DNA from: Siphonodentalium dalli
Taxonomy: Eukaryota; Mollusca; Scaphopoda; Gadilida; Siphonodentaliidae
Assembly: GCA_032622095.1 (NCBI GenBank)
Contig: CP136063.1
Location: 92,979,980-93,043,979 of the forward strand
DNA length: 64,000 bases
Direction of reading: 5' to 3'
Of the stretch, positions 1 to 14,200 are shown one piece after another; the stretch's first letter is position 1; each line of letters starts with the position of its first letter. Made by a program: the position numbers and the translations under genes. The notes beneath the pieces are model-generated. The model was given only the letters and a program-made list of their open reading frames with translations, made no database searches and was not told the DNA's origin.

Positions 1-1150
1 CACCTCCAGTTACATCATGTACACTGCAGAGGTATCCTTAGTCCCATTGGGACAGTCCCACCTCTAGTTATACCATGTACACTGCAGGGGTATCCTCAGT
101 CTCACGGTGACAGTGTCACCTCCAGTTACATCATGTACACTGCAGAGGTATCCTTAGTCCCATTGGGACAGTCCCACCTCTGGTTATATCATGTACACTG
201 CCAGGGTATCCTCAGTCTCACGGGGACATTTCACCTCCAGTTACATCATGTACACTGCGGAGGTATCCTCAGTCCCATTGGGACAGTCTCACCTCTAGTT
301 ATACCATGTACACTGCAGGGGTATCCTCAGTCTCACGGTGACAGTGTCACCTCCAGTTACATCATGTACACTGCAGAGGTATCCTTAGTCCCATTGGGAC
401 AGTCCCACCTCTAGTTATACCATGTACACTGCAGGGGTATCCTCAGTCTCACGGTGACAGTGTCACCTCCAGTTACATCATGTACACTGCAGAGGTATCC
501 TTAGTCCCATTGGGACAGTCTCACCTCTAGTTATACCATGTACACTGCAGGGGTATCCTCAGTCTCACGGTGACAGTGTCACCTCCAGTTACATCATGTA
601 CACTGCAGAGGTATCCTTAGTCCCATTGGGACAGTCCCACCTCTAGTTATACCATGTACACTGCAGGGGTATCCTCAGTCTCACGGTGACAGTGTCACCT
701 CCAGTTACATCATGTACACTGCAGAGGTATCCTTAGTCCCATTGGGACAGTCCCACCTCTGGTTATATCATGTACACTGCCAGGGTATCCTCAGTCTCAC
801 GGGGACATTTCACCTCCAGTTACATCATGTATACTGCAGAGGTATCCTTAGTCCCATTGGGACAGTCTCACCTCTAGTTATATCATGTACACTGCCAGGG
901 TATCCTCAGTCTCACGGTGACAGTATCACCTCCAGTTACATCATGTACACTGCGGAGGTATCCTTAATCCCATTGGCACAGTCTCACCTCTAGTTATATC
1001 ATGTACACTGCGGGGGTATCCTTACTCCCTTTGGGACAGTCTTACCTCTAGTTATATCATGAACACTACGGGGGTATCCTCAGTACCATCGAGACAGTCT
1101 CATCTCTAGTTATACCATGTACACTGTGGGGGGAGTATCATCAGTGCATG
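1..1150. repeat. 58-bp satellite array, cut by the left window edge
   Basis: About 19 to 20 head-to-tail monomers of 58 bp, recognised by the recurring cores ATCATGTACACTGC and GGTATCC. Two monomer types alternate, one containing CCATTGGGACAGTC and one containing CTCACGGTGACAGTG, giving a 116-bp dimer. A rarer variant with CTCACGGGGACATTT occurs near 210 and again 579 bp later, so a higher-order unit of about five dimers is present. The last three or four monomers, after about 990, are degenerate. The array begins before base 1. It lies in DNAAF4 intron 8, or downstream of that gene. Since 58 is not a multiple of 3, the open frames inside it are not genes. Confidence 0.93.
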
Positions 1151-2832
1151 GTAAAGTACATCCATTCACACATCGCTTCCAGGATCGGAGTTCCAAATGT
1201 ATTTAACTATCCTGAAAGTGGGCGAATTGTTTCCTCCATGTTCACTTTTTTCCAAAAAGAGGAGAAGGGAGAGTGTCCTTCACCCTTGACGTGAAGGGAG
1301 AGTGACCTCGCTATGTAGAGTCCAACAGTTTCTTCAGTTATTTCTATATGGAAATATCCAGATTCAAAACATGATGTGGACACTTCTCCCTAATAACAGA
1401 ACAATATCATAATATTGACCAAACTGACCTTAGTACAATCTTCGATGACCTTCATATGGTTTTTGAGCTTCAGATGACAGGCAGCTCTGTTTGAGTATAA
1501 TCTAGGATTCACAGTTAAGGGTATGTATACTTAATACATATTTGTCATAATATTATTTATCATATGACTCAATCATTATTTACTTTGGAAAGTATGTCAT
1601 AAATCAATTTCATATGAACTACTAGTTCATATCACCTTCCGATAATTTGATTGGTTTGTTGACAAAAAGTGTGTTCTGATTGGCTGAATGGCAGCCGGTG
1701 CCGAGCCGTATCTCTAACTAAATGCAGGTCAAATTCGTGCGCGTCAATCAACGCGATGCCGAAATACTCGCAATTATAATCTTGAAATTTATAGGTTTGG
1801 ACATTGTTATACGATAAATAGAATATGTAATTCGTATTTATCTAATAAAAATACGATATAATGTCACAAACTGAGAACAGAATAGCGCACTATATCTTCG
1901 CGTGCATATTATTTCTGCTAGCTCACCAGGTGTAATTGGGCTTCCGGTGCAATGAAGTGACGTCACATTAACCTTTTGCTGCCGATGTCATATAGCTATT
2001 TAGTGATTTGTGTGCGTTTTGGAGATCATAATCAATTTATAGGTGTCATATGATAAATAGAATATGTAATTCGTGTTTCTCTCATATGATATTTATGAAA
2101 CTCGTCACGAATTTTCAGTTTTCTCTCGCCGGAGGCTCGAGAAAACTGAAAATTCTTAGACTCGTTTCATAAATATCATATGAGAGAAACACTCATTTCA
2201 TATCCTCTATTTATTACACACTTGTTCTTGGAATTAGTGTTCTTGCTATGTCAAAATTTACAAATCTGTATGATGCATGTGGGTGATACGCATTTTGTTG
2301 ACGAACATTGACTTAAATGACGTTCGCCTCGACAATGAAACAGGAACTAAAAAATAAAAGCATCATCACATGTGACAGAACAAGCCCTGTCTGTTTCTGA
2401 AAAAACCTTGTAAGTCATTATATTTCAATTAATGGATTCTAGGATGGGTGAAAGACATATGTGTTAAACTACTAATGGGTTTGTTGATGTGGCACTTGTG
2501 CCATTGCAGAAGGATAGAACTTGAGGCAAATCCTTCAACGCTGGCACTCCTGTGACAAAACCATTAACACACTGCGCTGTGTATATGTAGTTCATCTCAT
2601 GAACAATGAGTGAACACAAAGGAACCAATAGGTAGATACTGAATAATAGCAGCATTGATCCAAGGAAATATGTAAATGACCATTTTTTCCCAGCATACAA
2701 CCAAAATAATTTGTAGCTGACATCTAGATAAACCACAAACAAGCATATGAAGTCCTATACAAGGGGTCCGCATCGGAAGATGGCGCCCATCAAGTTTTTT
2801 TGCCTGAAAGTGTGTTCTAGCTGTCGCAAAAG

Positions 2833-2870
<38 letters not shown>

Positions 2871-5800
2871 ATTTCAGGAAAAAAGGGAGGCTCCCATCTG
2901 GAGGTCACCCGGAGATCCATATTAAGTTTGGTGACGATTAGATGAGAAATGTGACCTGTAAGGTGTGCAAAAGGACTTAGTCTTACAATTAGTAAAATCC
3001 AAGATGGCCACTGGCAGCCATGTTTTTTAACAGAATTTGGAACAAATGGTAAGCACCCATCTAGAGGTTATCCCAAGGATCCATATGAAGTTTGTTGATG
3101 ATCGGACGAGGGATATGTTCTGCAGGGTGTGCTAAAGAATATAGTGATGCAAAGAGTAAAATCGAAGATGGCTGCTGGCGGCCATATTTTCCATCGAAAA
3201 TTGTTCAAATTTGATAGCTCCCATCTAGAGGTGATCCTAAACAAGACTGTAAAGTTTCAAAACAATTCTCCAATGAATGTGGGCTGCATGGTGTGCTGAT
3301 GGATTCACATTTGAAATCCAAGATGGCTGCTGGCGGCCATGTTTTTTTTAACACATTTCGGGAATAAAGGGAGGCTCCCATCTAGAGGTCACCCCCAAAG
3401 ATCCATATGAAGTTTGGTCACGATTGGATGAGAAATGTGACCTGTAAGGTTCATGTGTAAAGGAAAAATCATATACCAAGAGTCAAATCCAAGATGGCCA
3501 CTGGCGCTAAAAATAGACAAACTAAGGCCCATAACTCTCATATAAATGATTGGACAAACCTGGTTTTCGAATTCGTTAGAGGTATTATTGCAAGAGATCC
3601 ATATACCAGATATGAATAAAAACGGTTGACGTTTGTTTGAATTATCGTGCTAACGGTCTCGCAACCGAGCCCACCTACCGGCCTCGCCAAAGCATAAGTT
3701 GAGGTTTTGAAAAAACTTGACTAAAAATAGGTTGATGTTTGTTTGAATTATCATGCTAATGGTCGTGAGCCCACCTGCCTACTGACCTCGCCAAAGCATA
3801 ACTTGAGCTTTTTTTTAAACTTGGACTAAAAATCGGTTGTTGTCTGTTTGAGATATCGCGATAACGGTCTCGCGCCTGTTCGGACACTCCCCTACTGACC
3901 TCGCCAAAGCAAAGCAAAAGTCGAGTTTTTGAAAAAACGTTATCTAAAAACTTTGGCTGTGTCAATTAGATGACAGGAAATAATAAATCATTGTCCCAGC
4001 ATCTATCTACCTGTAACTAGAGGTGCCACGATTATTTATTTTGATAATCGATAATCGGTCGTCAATAATCGACTATAATCGATTAATCGTACATAATAAT
4101 AATAACATCAGTAGAAGTATTCCGTAATATGGCCTATTGCCATATTGGCTGGGTGCTGGTTAACTGCTATCGCTGCTTGTTTGAGGCATCGGCTGATGTA
4201 ATTTTTGTGTTAATATAGTGCATCATAAGCCACCGGTAATGACTAATGAGCACAATGTGTTCAATACAAGCACAGTTCTCGGCGATGTCATGGTTATAAT
4301 ATTTGTGAGTTCATTGGAACGAACGTAGCGATTAATTTAACAGCCAAACATACAACAATATAAAAGTAGGAATGCACGACGGTGGTTCCTAAAAAAAGGG
4401 AATCTAATGTTACGGAAACTATAAGTTTCAGCGAACTTCCAGAGCATGGATAACAATTACAAAGGTGGGCCCCTGTCCACAAATTTCAGGACTCAGAACA
4501 AGTTAAGTATTTGGTAATATTTAATTTCACTTAGCAATCACCACACTATAAGCGATAGCCTGTACTAGTAACATCTAAGTATACTTATACAAACAAAGTA
4601 TACTTGCTGCAAATGACACCGCCGAGAATATTGCTGATTAAAATGCCGTAGGTTCCCTGATTTCGAGAAAATGTCAATCAACTCCCCTTTGGTCCAATGA
4701 GATTCAAGGGCGAGGTCATTCAGTTCACTGACAGTCAGCCCATTTCAAAGACGTAGTGCCGCCTTTCTTGTAGAAATATACAACGATGTCGGCATAAGTT
4801 CAAAGCTGCAGTGCCGCCATCATGGCGCCATGTAATTTGAAGAATATACAATGACTCGAAGAGTAACCATGTCATCAAATGAACTGCCGGCTGTTTGCAA
4901 CATATACTAGTAGTACTCAAGTTGTCGGAATCTCTTTGATACATGATCAAATGTTGTTAACCCCTCGGTTGTATGTGTAAAACAATCAGGGCATTCAACA
5001 TTAACTGGCATTTTCCAACGTCCGAAATAAATAACGTAGATTAATCGACGACGGAAATGGTAATCGATTATCGGTTTTATCAACGGTTCATCGATTATAC
5101 GATTAATCGTGGCACCCCTACCTGTAACACACATTCTGATTAGCTACAACAGCAACTTAAAAACATTATCATTCGAATGACATGAAAAATGGTTGAAGAA
5201 ACCATCGGCGAGATGTAATTGTACAAAGCTTGTACAAAGCTCACACGTGTATTCACGGCATACAATGCACATGCGAAGTATTGTTTGTATATTGTGCCAT
5301 TGTGTGTGTGTCCATGGCCTATCATTGTGATTGTTTGATAGGATGATCATTTGCTATCCTTGGGTGTTAGATTGTCATTGAGATTAATGGTTTATATTGC
5401 CGAGTCGATGTTGCTGTTGGGTCACATGCCATGATGGTTGTCAATGGCGGAAATATAAGCTCTTTTCATTTTGGTTTGCACATTATTTTTTTGCATTTTG
5501 TTTTCTGGTACATGGTAGTTCCATATACCTCATATACAAAAATAAAAATGTCCCTGCATTCTAATCACACAGACGTGGCATGCAGGTCAATAAGATGATG
5601 ATTGTGTTACCAACTTATATGGACGACCGATTGGCTAAAAATGTGACATGAGGATACACCGGCACTTGTTGTTACAGAAGAAAAAACAGGGTTTTTTTGT
5701 GTATATCCCTTGGATACACATGTGTATAATACACAAGTGTGTAATACACAAGCTTCTCACACCTTGTCACATATTTTCTTTCACTGTTACCCCTTTGTTA

Positions 5801-8184
5801 GTCAGATTACCTAAGAGCTCTTTCCATCAATGTATCACATTATTATAATCAATAAATTTAAAAAAATGATCAAGGAAATATGGGTTGATACAAAAATCGC
5901 ACTTGGCACTGAAAGGGTTAATATGACATCAATCATTAACTGTGTTGAGATGATAAAAGGATACGATGGAATATTCGGGTTGAGTCTGATGGCATGTGAA
6001 TAGGCATTGATTGCACTTTTTATGTCACCAGCTTTGAAGAATGAACTGAAATATACATAAAAAATATAATTACTGACCAACTGAAAGAATATAGTTGAAT
6101 TATATGTTGACATTTCAATGCCAAAACAATCTGCAGAAGTTGTTTTATTCATGGTTGTTCAATTTCAGTTGTTTTCGTGGTTGGGTTAAACCACAAGTTT
6201 CATACCTCATCAAAAACATTACAAAGTCAATAACATTATAATTCAATTTAAACTCAAAATTACAACTGCAATCATTTCTCAATTTGCAAAATAATACTCT
6301 TTATAATGAAATTCAAACTGACGAATATATAAGAACATGCAATTTAAACCATGATAGGTCGGAACTAGGCTTCTCAATGGTACCATCACCAGTCAGGGAA
6401 CCATTGATACTCAGGCAATTTTCACAGTGCTGGTACAGAGTGTTAAGAACTGCGGGTACAGTCTGTTGAGTACTCTAATTAGTAGACTATATATGTGTGT
6501 ATGAGCAGTGAATAACTTAGATGTTAATTACAGCATTGAGCTTGAATTTTAATCAGTGTTCATTATTACTGTGTAAATGGTTCTTATATAGTCGCATAGT
6601 AGAAGACCCGAGTTGCTACTTGCCCCAACCAAATGCAATGAGTACATAACTTTGTCACAAAGTTGGTTAATTTAAACAACGCACATTTCCTGCATGTCAT
6701 CAATTGCCACAGTCTGTCTCATCACTAACTGATCAATAACCATAACAGACAGGCTCAAACGACCAATCACTGACCGTGTAATAGTTATACACTTGGCACA
6801 GACTGTAGTCAAGTGCACTTGAAGGCTTGAATTAATGTTGAGGGGAATAAATATGATGTATGTTTCCATTCTTCAAGCCATCTAATGATCAATCGCCGAC
6901 TGACATCCATATGCACTTTCCCTTGAAATTGTATTATTTCTTCCATGGCATTTCTTTAGAACTGCATGAAATTCAATATTGGCTTCGGTGGCTTTTTCTA
7001 CGGCAATGCCTATTGCCATAGCTAATTTCGAAGGCTGGTATGAAAACTTTACTTCCAAATACACACAATGTTTGAATATTTCATACAGAGTAGCGCAAAT
7101 CTTACAGAAAATACAGACTACAAGCATCCCACATGTTTTCAGAAAGGTTTTCTTGCAAGGAAGGCTACTAAATATTCCCTGTTTGATGCTGTGACAACCC
7201 ACATATCTGATGTGTGTCAAAAGAGTAAGTTTTTCAGTGAACAATAACAAATTTATACCAATGAATGTAAAGCAATTCAATACACTAACTGCAGATTCAA
7301 AATGATATTATATTAACCATTTCATGACGGGAGCTTAAAGATCATTAAAGATCCTGTGCCAGTGCATTCTCTTATACATTGTATATGCAATTCTCCCATA
7401 GGGAGCCTCGGGTATGTAAGAAAATGTACTGGCTCATAAGTTCAAGGTAAATATTGTTAGGCCAATATATTCTCATATATGTGAGACTTCCTATATATAT
7501 GACTAGAAGGTGACCCGACTTCGTCCGGGCTATTAAAAAAACCAAATTTCAAGTCGATTGCTCCACCCGTTTCCTAGATCTGGTCTGCGCATGCGCGAAG
7601 CTGGCGTCGCACGTGCTCGGCGACCCGATAAAATTCGTATCCGGGGCAAGATACATTCACATACCAAATTTCAAGTCGATAGCTACACCCGTTTCCGAGA
7701 TATATAGCCCAATGTCATTTGCGGATACCTCGGCCGGTGATGAGTTAACGCGACACAGTCAAATGCATCGGCAGGGTGAGAGTTAACGTAATCTAACTTT
7801 ATGACCTCTGACGACGTCATAGAAATTACGCATTGATTTTATCCTGATAAAAGCATCGTACCACTTGTACCTAATAATTGAGGCAGATAACTAAAACGGA
7901 TACATACATATTATATATCGTTGGAAAGATGAAGCCACACAGATTCTAACCGTGCAAATTATATGACTGGCAATTTATTATTCGCGCTATATCGAATCGA
8001 TTTGTGAGCACCGAACTGAAATATATTAGCGCAAAAACGGCGTAAAAATAGATTTGACCTCCGCACGTGAAAAGTTGACCTCGCACGGACAAATAAATAT
8101 GCCTATGTTCGTCTCCGGCCGAAAACACATCCAAATACCAAATTTCATCGAAATTGGCTTAGTCGTTTTCGAGTCCATCGATTT

Positions 8185-8228
<44 letters not shown>

Positions 8229-11200
8229 AACACATACATACACACACAGATCTTTCAAAATATATAATAGATAATGCATTGGCACAGGGTTTTTTTGGTG
8301 CAAAATTTCAGGAAGCTTCAGTCATGGAATGGTTAATGATGAGGAATTGAGTGAGTTATAGCCCTTTAGTAACTGCATACTCACTGGTGGCTATTTACAT
8401 GATTCCCATTCATTCCTTTATGGGGATATACAACTTCTTAGTTCAGTTGATAGCTTGCCAGTGAATTTATGATATATACAACCCTCAAAATGAATGAATG
8501 GGAACCCAAAGGTGTTTCACTGCCTGCTGTCTGCTTAAATGTTTTTAATACCACAGTAAATAAAGAAAACTGTTTTGAGTGAATGGGAAAATACTTACTT
8601 TCCCTTGTCACGTAGGAACATTGGGTCTCTCTCCTCTTCCATGAGGTCAGCATCTTCTGTCTCAATCAGTTTCCGGGTGTCAGCTTGCTTTTTCAGCCAC
8701 TGCAAATGTAATTCTAGATATCAGACCATTACAAACATGTACAAAGAATCTGAACCCAGGTGTAACATTAGACCAAACATCATTTGGAACCCATGACTCA
8801 AAAACTCCTTTGGCTCATTGGTGAATCAGAATAAGTGGATGCACTGGCTCAGAATGATATATTCATTGCTTCAATTGTGCATGAATAATTTATCTTTTCT
8901 TATTGAAATGGCTATGTTACGATCAATGGCACATTGCGATATCCCTCAAATCAGATCAATCAGTACTTTTCCAGTACATTTCAAGTATTAACCCTTCCAT
9001 GACAGGAGCTTCCTGAAATTTAGCGAAAGCCCTGTGCCAATGCATTCTATTATATATGCGAGTCTCCCATAGGTAATATATATATCTTATATACAAGAGA
9101 GTACATTGGCCTAACAATATTTACCTTGACCTTGTAAGCCAGTGCATTCTCTTATATACATGTATGCTATGCTCCCTATGAGAGACTCACATATATAAGA
9201 GAATGTACTGGCATATGATCTTTAATGCTGCACCAGCGCAGGTCCCGTCACAAAAGGGTTAAGGACCAAATATCATATTGATTTGTTTTATACAACAGAT
9301 CTATTAAGGTTTTATAGCTACAGTAATGCTCTAATTAAAGAGCTTTCCGATGAATGGCAACAAGCCATATTTCTGACTAAATCCTGAAAAGTTACCCATA
9401 ATTCTGCTGTGGTTAAGAGGTCGATTAATTAGAGCATTACTATAGGACTATTTTAATCATCAAAGAACAGGGAAGCACTGAAATTGGAAAGTTCATGTAA
9501 ACAGCAAACTGATTTCGTATGCATTTTGACAGGAGTGTAATTGAAATCAAATGAATGTAGAATCTGACAGAATAGTGCTAGCAGGTACTTACAACCAGTA
9601 AGTTAATTAACCCTTTATATACTAAAGCATCATTGATGAGTAGTTATCAAATAATAAGTTCAACAAAGGGTCCATAGGTCATTTGTTGAACTTATTATCT
9701 AAACATTTCCCTCAATAAGTAGGGCTCCTTCTGCACTTTTATTTATCTGTCGTCTGCTTTTATCACCTTAACATCACTCCAAATGAATAATAGATCATTC
9801 CAATGTATACTTTTATAACTGAATGAGAGAATCCATTTTGTATAGAAAGGTACATGTATAATGTCTAGATTTTCAAGTATTTTCTGTATGGCTGAAAAAA
9901 TATTTTTCCAGGAGTATCAACAAATGGAATTCCTAATGTTCATTTTCCAGTTTCATGGATAGGTGTATGAACCCTGTCTGACCTTTCACTTCCATTTTGG
10001 AACTACATGTATTCGGTAGCAGATCAGCATGACAATGATATTGACTAACCTCCTCTTCCTGTGGAGTTTGAGATTCTCTGACTGGTGTCGGAAACACACG
10101 TGGCGTGAAGCTGACCTCTATTCTTCCCGCCTCCCTCGCTGGAGCACCACCAGCATTCTCAATGAAAATATCATCACCATGGCTACCTGCTCAATAAAAT
10201 AAACAATTTCATTGATACAGAGAAGAGCGTCAGAAACATACATGTAAGTCTGACTTCTATTCTTGAACATGTCTCCCTTGCTGGAGCACCATTACCATTT
10301 TCAATGAAAATATCATCACCATGGCAACCTGACAATAAAGATACCCTGTCAGAATTAACATCCCCAATTTACATGTACTATTTCTTTGGCTTGGGGGTAA
10401 AAAACATTTAATTTGATTTGAGGATCCCACACTTCAAAGCTCAGAATTATTAGATTTCCATTTTTGAAATCTATTTATTCTATCCACCTCGTCAGCCTAA
10501 CAAAATTTCTACTGGAAATATATATGGATATGTGCGGACGCTGTAACCAAAGTTTGTGAGGTCATGCATGGTCACAGTTCCAGATGTTCGATATACTGAT
10601 ATATTGGAGAATAAAGGAGATCACAAATTTTTAGTACTTGGTAGAAAAGTTTAGGCCAAAAGTAATGTTGAATATTGAAGAAGTATCAATTTGCAGTCCG
10701 ATTTTGACACCCAGATTATAGCTAAGCATTTAATAGTTATGCAGACTTCAAATAGGGAATCATAACGCTTTAAACGCTATGTATAGCTTCAGTTATATGG
10801 AGATACGGCCCTGCAAATCTGACGTTTACATTCCAAATCTAATCTCAAATCGAATCTGGTAAAAGATTTGAATTCACATTGAATCTCAAATAAAATCATT
10901 ATATCGAGTGTATCAAGTCCGAAGAGATGGACACATACAGTTTAAACATTTAAATTTGAAGCCGTAATAAATAGGAAAACCTCATAATAAGTAATGGTCA
11001 TGACTCAATGTATTTTGTAAAATTATAAAATAACCTAACCATATTAATGTGTCTTCTGTGCAATATACTTTACAATAATGCGAAGATATCACAAGCACCA
11101 AGAAACACAGTAAGCTATCGATTCATGCCTGTTTTGCATGACTGTCAGAAAGGAGTGAGATTAGGTCTAAATTATTGTAATAATTGGAAAATTTCTTGAT

Positions 11201-14200
11201 TAATAATTGCATTAGTTTCAAGAAAAAAGCCACATATCACTGAATAGGCACCTTTATTTTTACTTTTATTTTCTTTAGCCTGCTTCTTCTTCTCTAAATC
11301 AGCTTGTTTCTTCTCTTCTAGCAGACGAAGTTTCTCCTGCGGAAAAACAACACTAAAGTGTCAATCTCAACTTGACACTCATTGGCCTCACAGTACTGCC
11401 AATTAACAAGTGACAGACATGATTTTGGTGTAAAATCTATGATTGTAAAAATAATTACATGTACATTAAAAGCTCTCCAAACATGAATCTCTACAATCCG
11501 AATCCAACTCCATATGAACGAATTACCTCTGTAATCTGGACTTTTCCATTCTGGACACTGAAGGGAACATTCTAGGGAACATTCCCCATTCAGTCTTATG
11601 GTTCTGTGTAAAGAAGTGTTGACAGATGGATGGACGGAAGGATGGATACCTGACAGACAGATGCCCAGACAGATGAACGGATGATGAACGGGGAGTGATG
11701 ACTATAGCTCCACCAGAGACTTCGTCTCAGGTGAGCTAAAACTTCTATAAGATCATCATAAATTCAGTCTTTAAATTGTTTGTTTGTTTTATTTATACAC
11801 TTGCATCTTCAGCTTTATATAAATACTAGCCGATGAGCCCGACGTTGTCCGGGCTATTAAAAAAACAAATTTCAAGTCGATAGCTCTACCTGTTTCCGAG
11901 ATCTGGTCTGCGCATGCGCGAAGCTGGCGTCGCACGGGCTCGGCGACCCGATAAAATTCGTATCCGGGGCAAGGTACATTCACATAGCAAATTTCAAGTC
12001 GATAGCTCCACCCGTTTCCGAGATGTCGTCTGCGCATGCGCGAAGCGGGCGCCGCACGGGCTCGCCAATACGACAACGACCGTGTCCGTGGGATTTTACC
12101 CCTAGATAGGAAGTTTGGTCTCAATCGGTGGAGAATCGTAGATTTGTATAAATGACAGACAGACAAACAGAAAGATTGTATCAAAATATATAAGAGAGAT
12201 ATGTAAATTAGATAGATTGTATCAAAATATATAAGAGAGATATGTAAATTATCTACACACCATTACTGGTGTTTGTCAAAGTTTAGTGGGGTATATCAAT
12301 ACTCATTCACGATCATATCATTGAGGTCCGGAGGATGTGGGTTATCTCTCGAATACAGATTGTATCAAAATATATAGGAGAGATTTTATTATTGTATTGT
12401 TTATCAAAGTTACAACAAGTGCAATGTCAAGATTGTGATATGCCCCAAACACTCAGTTTAGAGAGTGGGCATCGGATGGAATTGTTTTTTTCATTTTCTA
12501 AATCCAAGAAGTGGGTATCCTTTACCCTTAACTGGGCTATCAATACACCAAAGCACAACCAAATCCGACGAACCATGCCCAAGTTATAACTGACATGTTC
12601 ACAGAGACAAAAATTAAGAAATTCCCAAGTCAAACAAGGGCTGTAACTCATAAATGAATGGATGAAACATGTAGTAAGTCGGTATCCTTTCTCCCGAGCT
12701 GTGCTATCAACATAAAAATTAAGAAATTAAGAAATTCCAAAGTCATACAAGGGCTGTAATTCATAAATGAATGGATGAAACATGTAGTAAGTCGGTATCC
12801 TTTCTCCCGAGCTGTGCTATCAACATACCAAAGCATAACTGAATCAGAAGATCCTTTCCCAAGTTACAAGCTGAAATGTTCTTTTGGACAAAATTTGACA
12901 AATTTCCAAGTTAAACAAGGGCCGTAACTATGGTAAAAATTAATGGATATCCTTTCCCCCAAATTATGCTATCAGCAGGCCAAAGGAAAACAAAATCAAA
13001 TAATAAAGACATGACATCCTCAGCATAATGTTTCTCATGGACACATTGACGAGTTTTACACTAAATCCAGCAAAGGGCCATAACTCAGAACAAAACCTGC
13101 ACTCTGTGGAGATCGTTTGCACAATGTTGGTCTACCGGCATTCCAAATGACATCCAAATTGGACTATTGATACTTGAGCTGTGTTGTGAAACATTACGGA
13201 TGGACGAACGCCCCGAAGGACGGACAGATGGTCTCCACTATATACCCCCGAGGGTCCAGGGCACAATAATTAATAATGGAATGTTTGAGTACTGATCACT
13301 CTTTGTAATGGCAGGGGGGCAGTGACCACCCCCCCCCCCCCCCCCCCCCCCCATCAGTTACAAACCTTTTCAGCGAGAGCTTTCTGATCGTCTTTCCACT
13401 GCTCCAATTCATCCATCGCTTTCTTCGTCTCACTCTCTTTGAAAGTGTTAATCCTGTTTTTCTCCTCTTCTTCCAACTAGCAATGAAATGAAAGGCCAAC
13501 ATAATGTTCACGGTATTAACATAGTTTTATTGGTGAATCAAATGATTGAAAAAGACCCACTTATGCTGGGAAAACATCTGCCTTTATTCTACCGTAATTG
13601 ACCAACACTTGTATTTTATCTTGTTTCTAAACTTCCTGACATTTGGTTCCTCGAACAATATACCTCGACTACATATGACATTGTCAATTGAATCTTTCAA
13701 AAATCATTATACACAGGCTTTGACTAATCTTTTTGATGGCATAATTCGGAATGCTGAGATGAAAACATAACAGCCATCTTGTATGAACTACCTGAAACAT
13801 TCAACTCATCATATATAAAAAAATATCTTGGAACCTTCAGAATGATTAACATAACTATGTAAACCATTGACATAGTAACCATACATTTAACAGAACTATT
13901 AAATATGGGGTTACCAATTACAGTAATGTCCTAAATAATCGACTCCTTAACCACAGCAGAATTATGGGTAACTTTTCAGGATTTAGTTGATATAATGGCT
14001 TGTCGCCATTCATCGAAAAGCTCTCAGTGAGAGCTTTCCGATGAATGACAACAAGCCATATTTCCGATTGAATCCTGAAAAGTTACCCATAATTCTGCTG
14101 TGGTTAAAGAGTCGATTATTTAGGGCATTACTGTACATTAGCATATTCTGTGAAAAACTTAATTTTATATTTTAAAGCCATCCTACCCCCTTGATATACA

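Larger units (their letters stand above)
7318..8347. mobile_element. Double-hairpin MITE (TTAACCCTT family), interrupted
   Basis: The two halves, 7318-7500 (CATTTCATGACGGGAGC, then CCTGTGCCAGTGCATTCTC) and 8272-8347 (ATGCATTGGCACAGGG to AGTCATGGAATGGTTAA), are the two ends of one element about 260 bp long. They are separated by the insertion at 7501-8268. Intact relatives lie at 8990, 14571, 28578 and 59668. Confidence 0.82.

Noticed and set aside
133-993. Two identical-looking 93-codon open frames
   Set aside because: They are the same stretch of the 58-bp satellite read 579 bp apart; 58 is not divisible by three and there is no domain.
2464-2742. 92-codon minus-strand open frame as the next DNAAF4 exon
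   Set aside because: No match to the TPR sequence expected after exon 8; it lies in a repeat shared with 55228.
6882-7280. 132-codon minus-strand open frame as a DNAAF4 exon
   Set aside because: It covers a dispersed repeat also present at 54325 and 60250, has no TPR residues, and exons 7 and 8 join without it.
8054-8350. 98-codon open frame with a His-Thr repeat
   Set aside because: It is the CA microsatellite tail of an ACTAG-type element.
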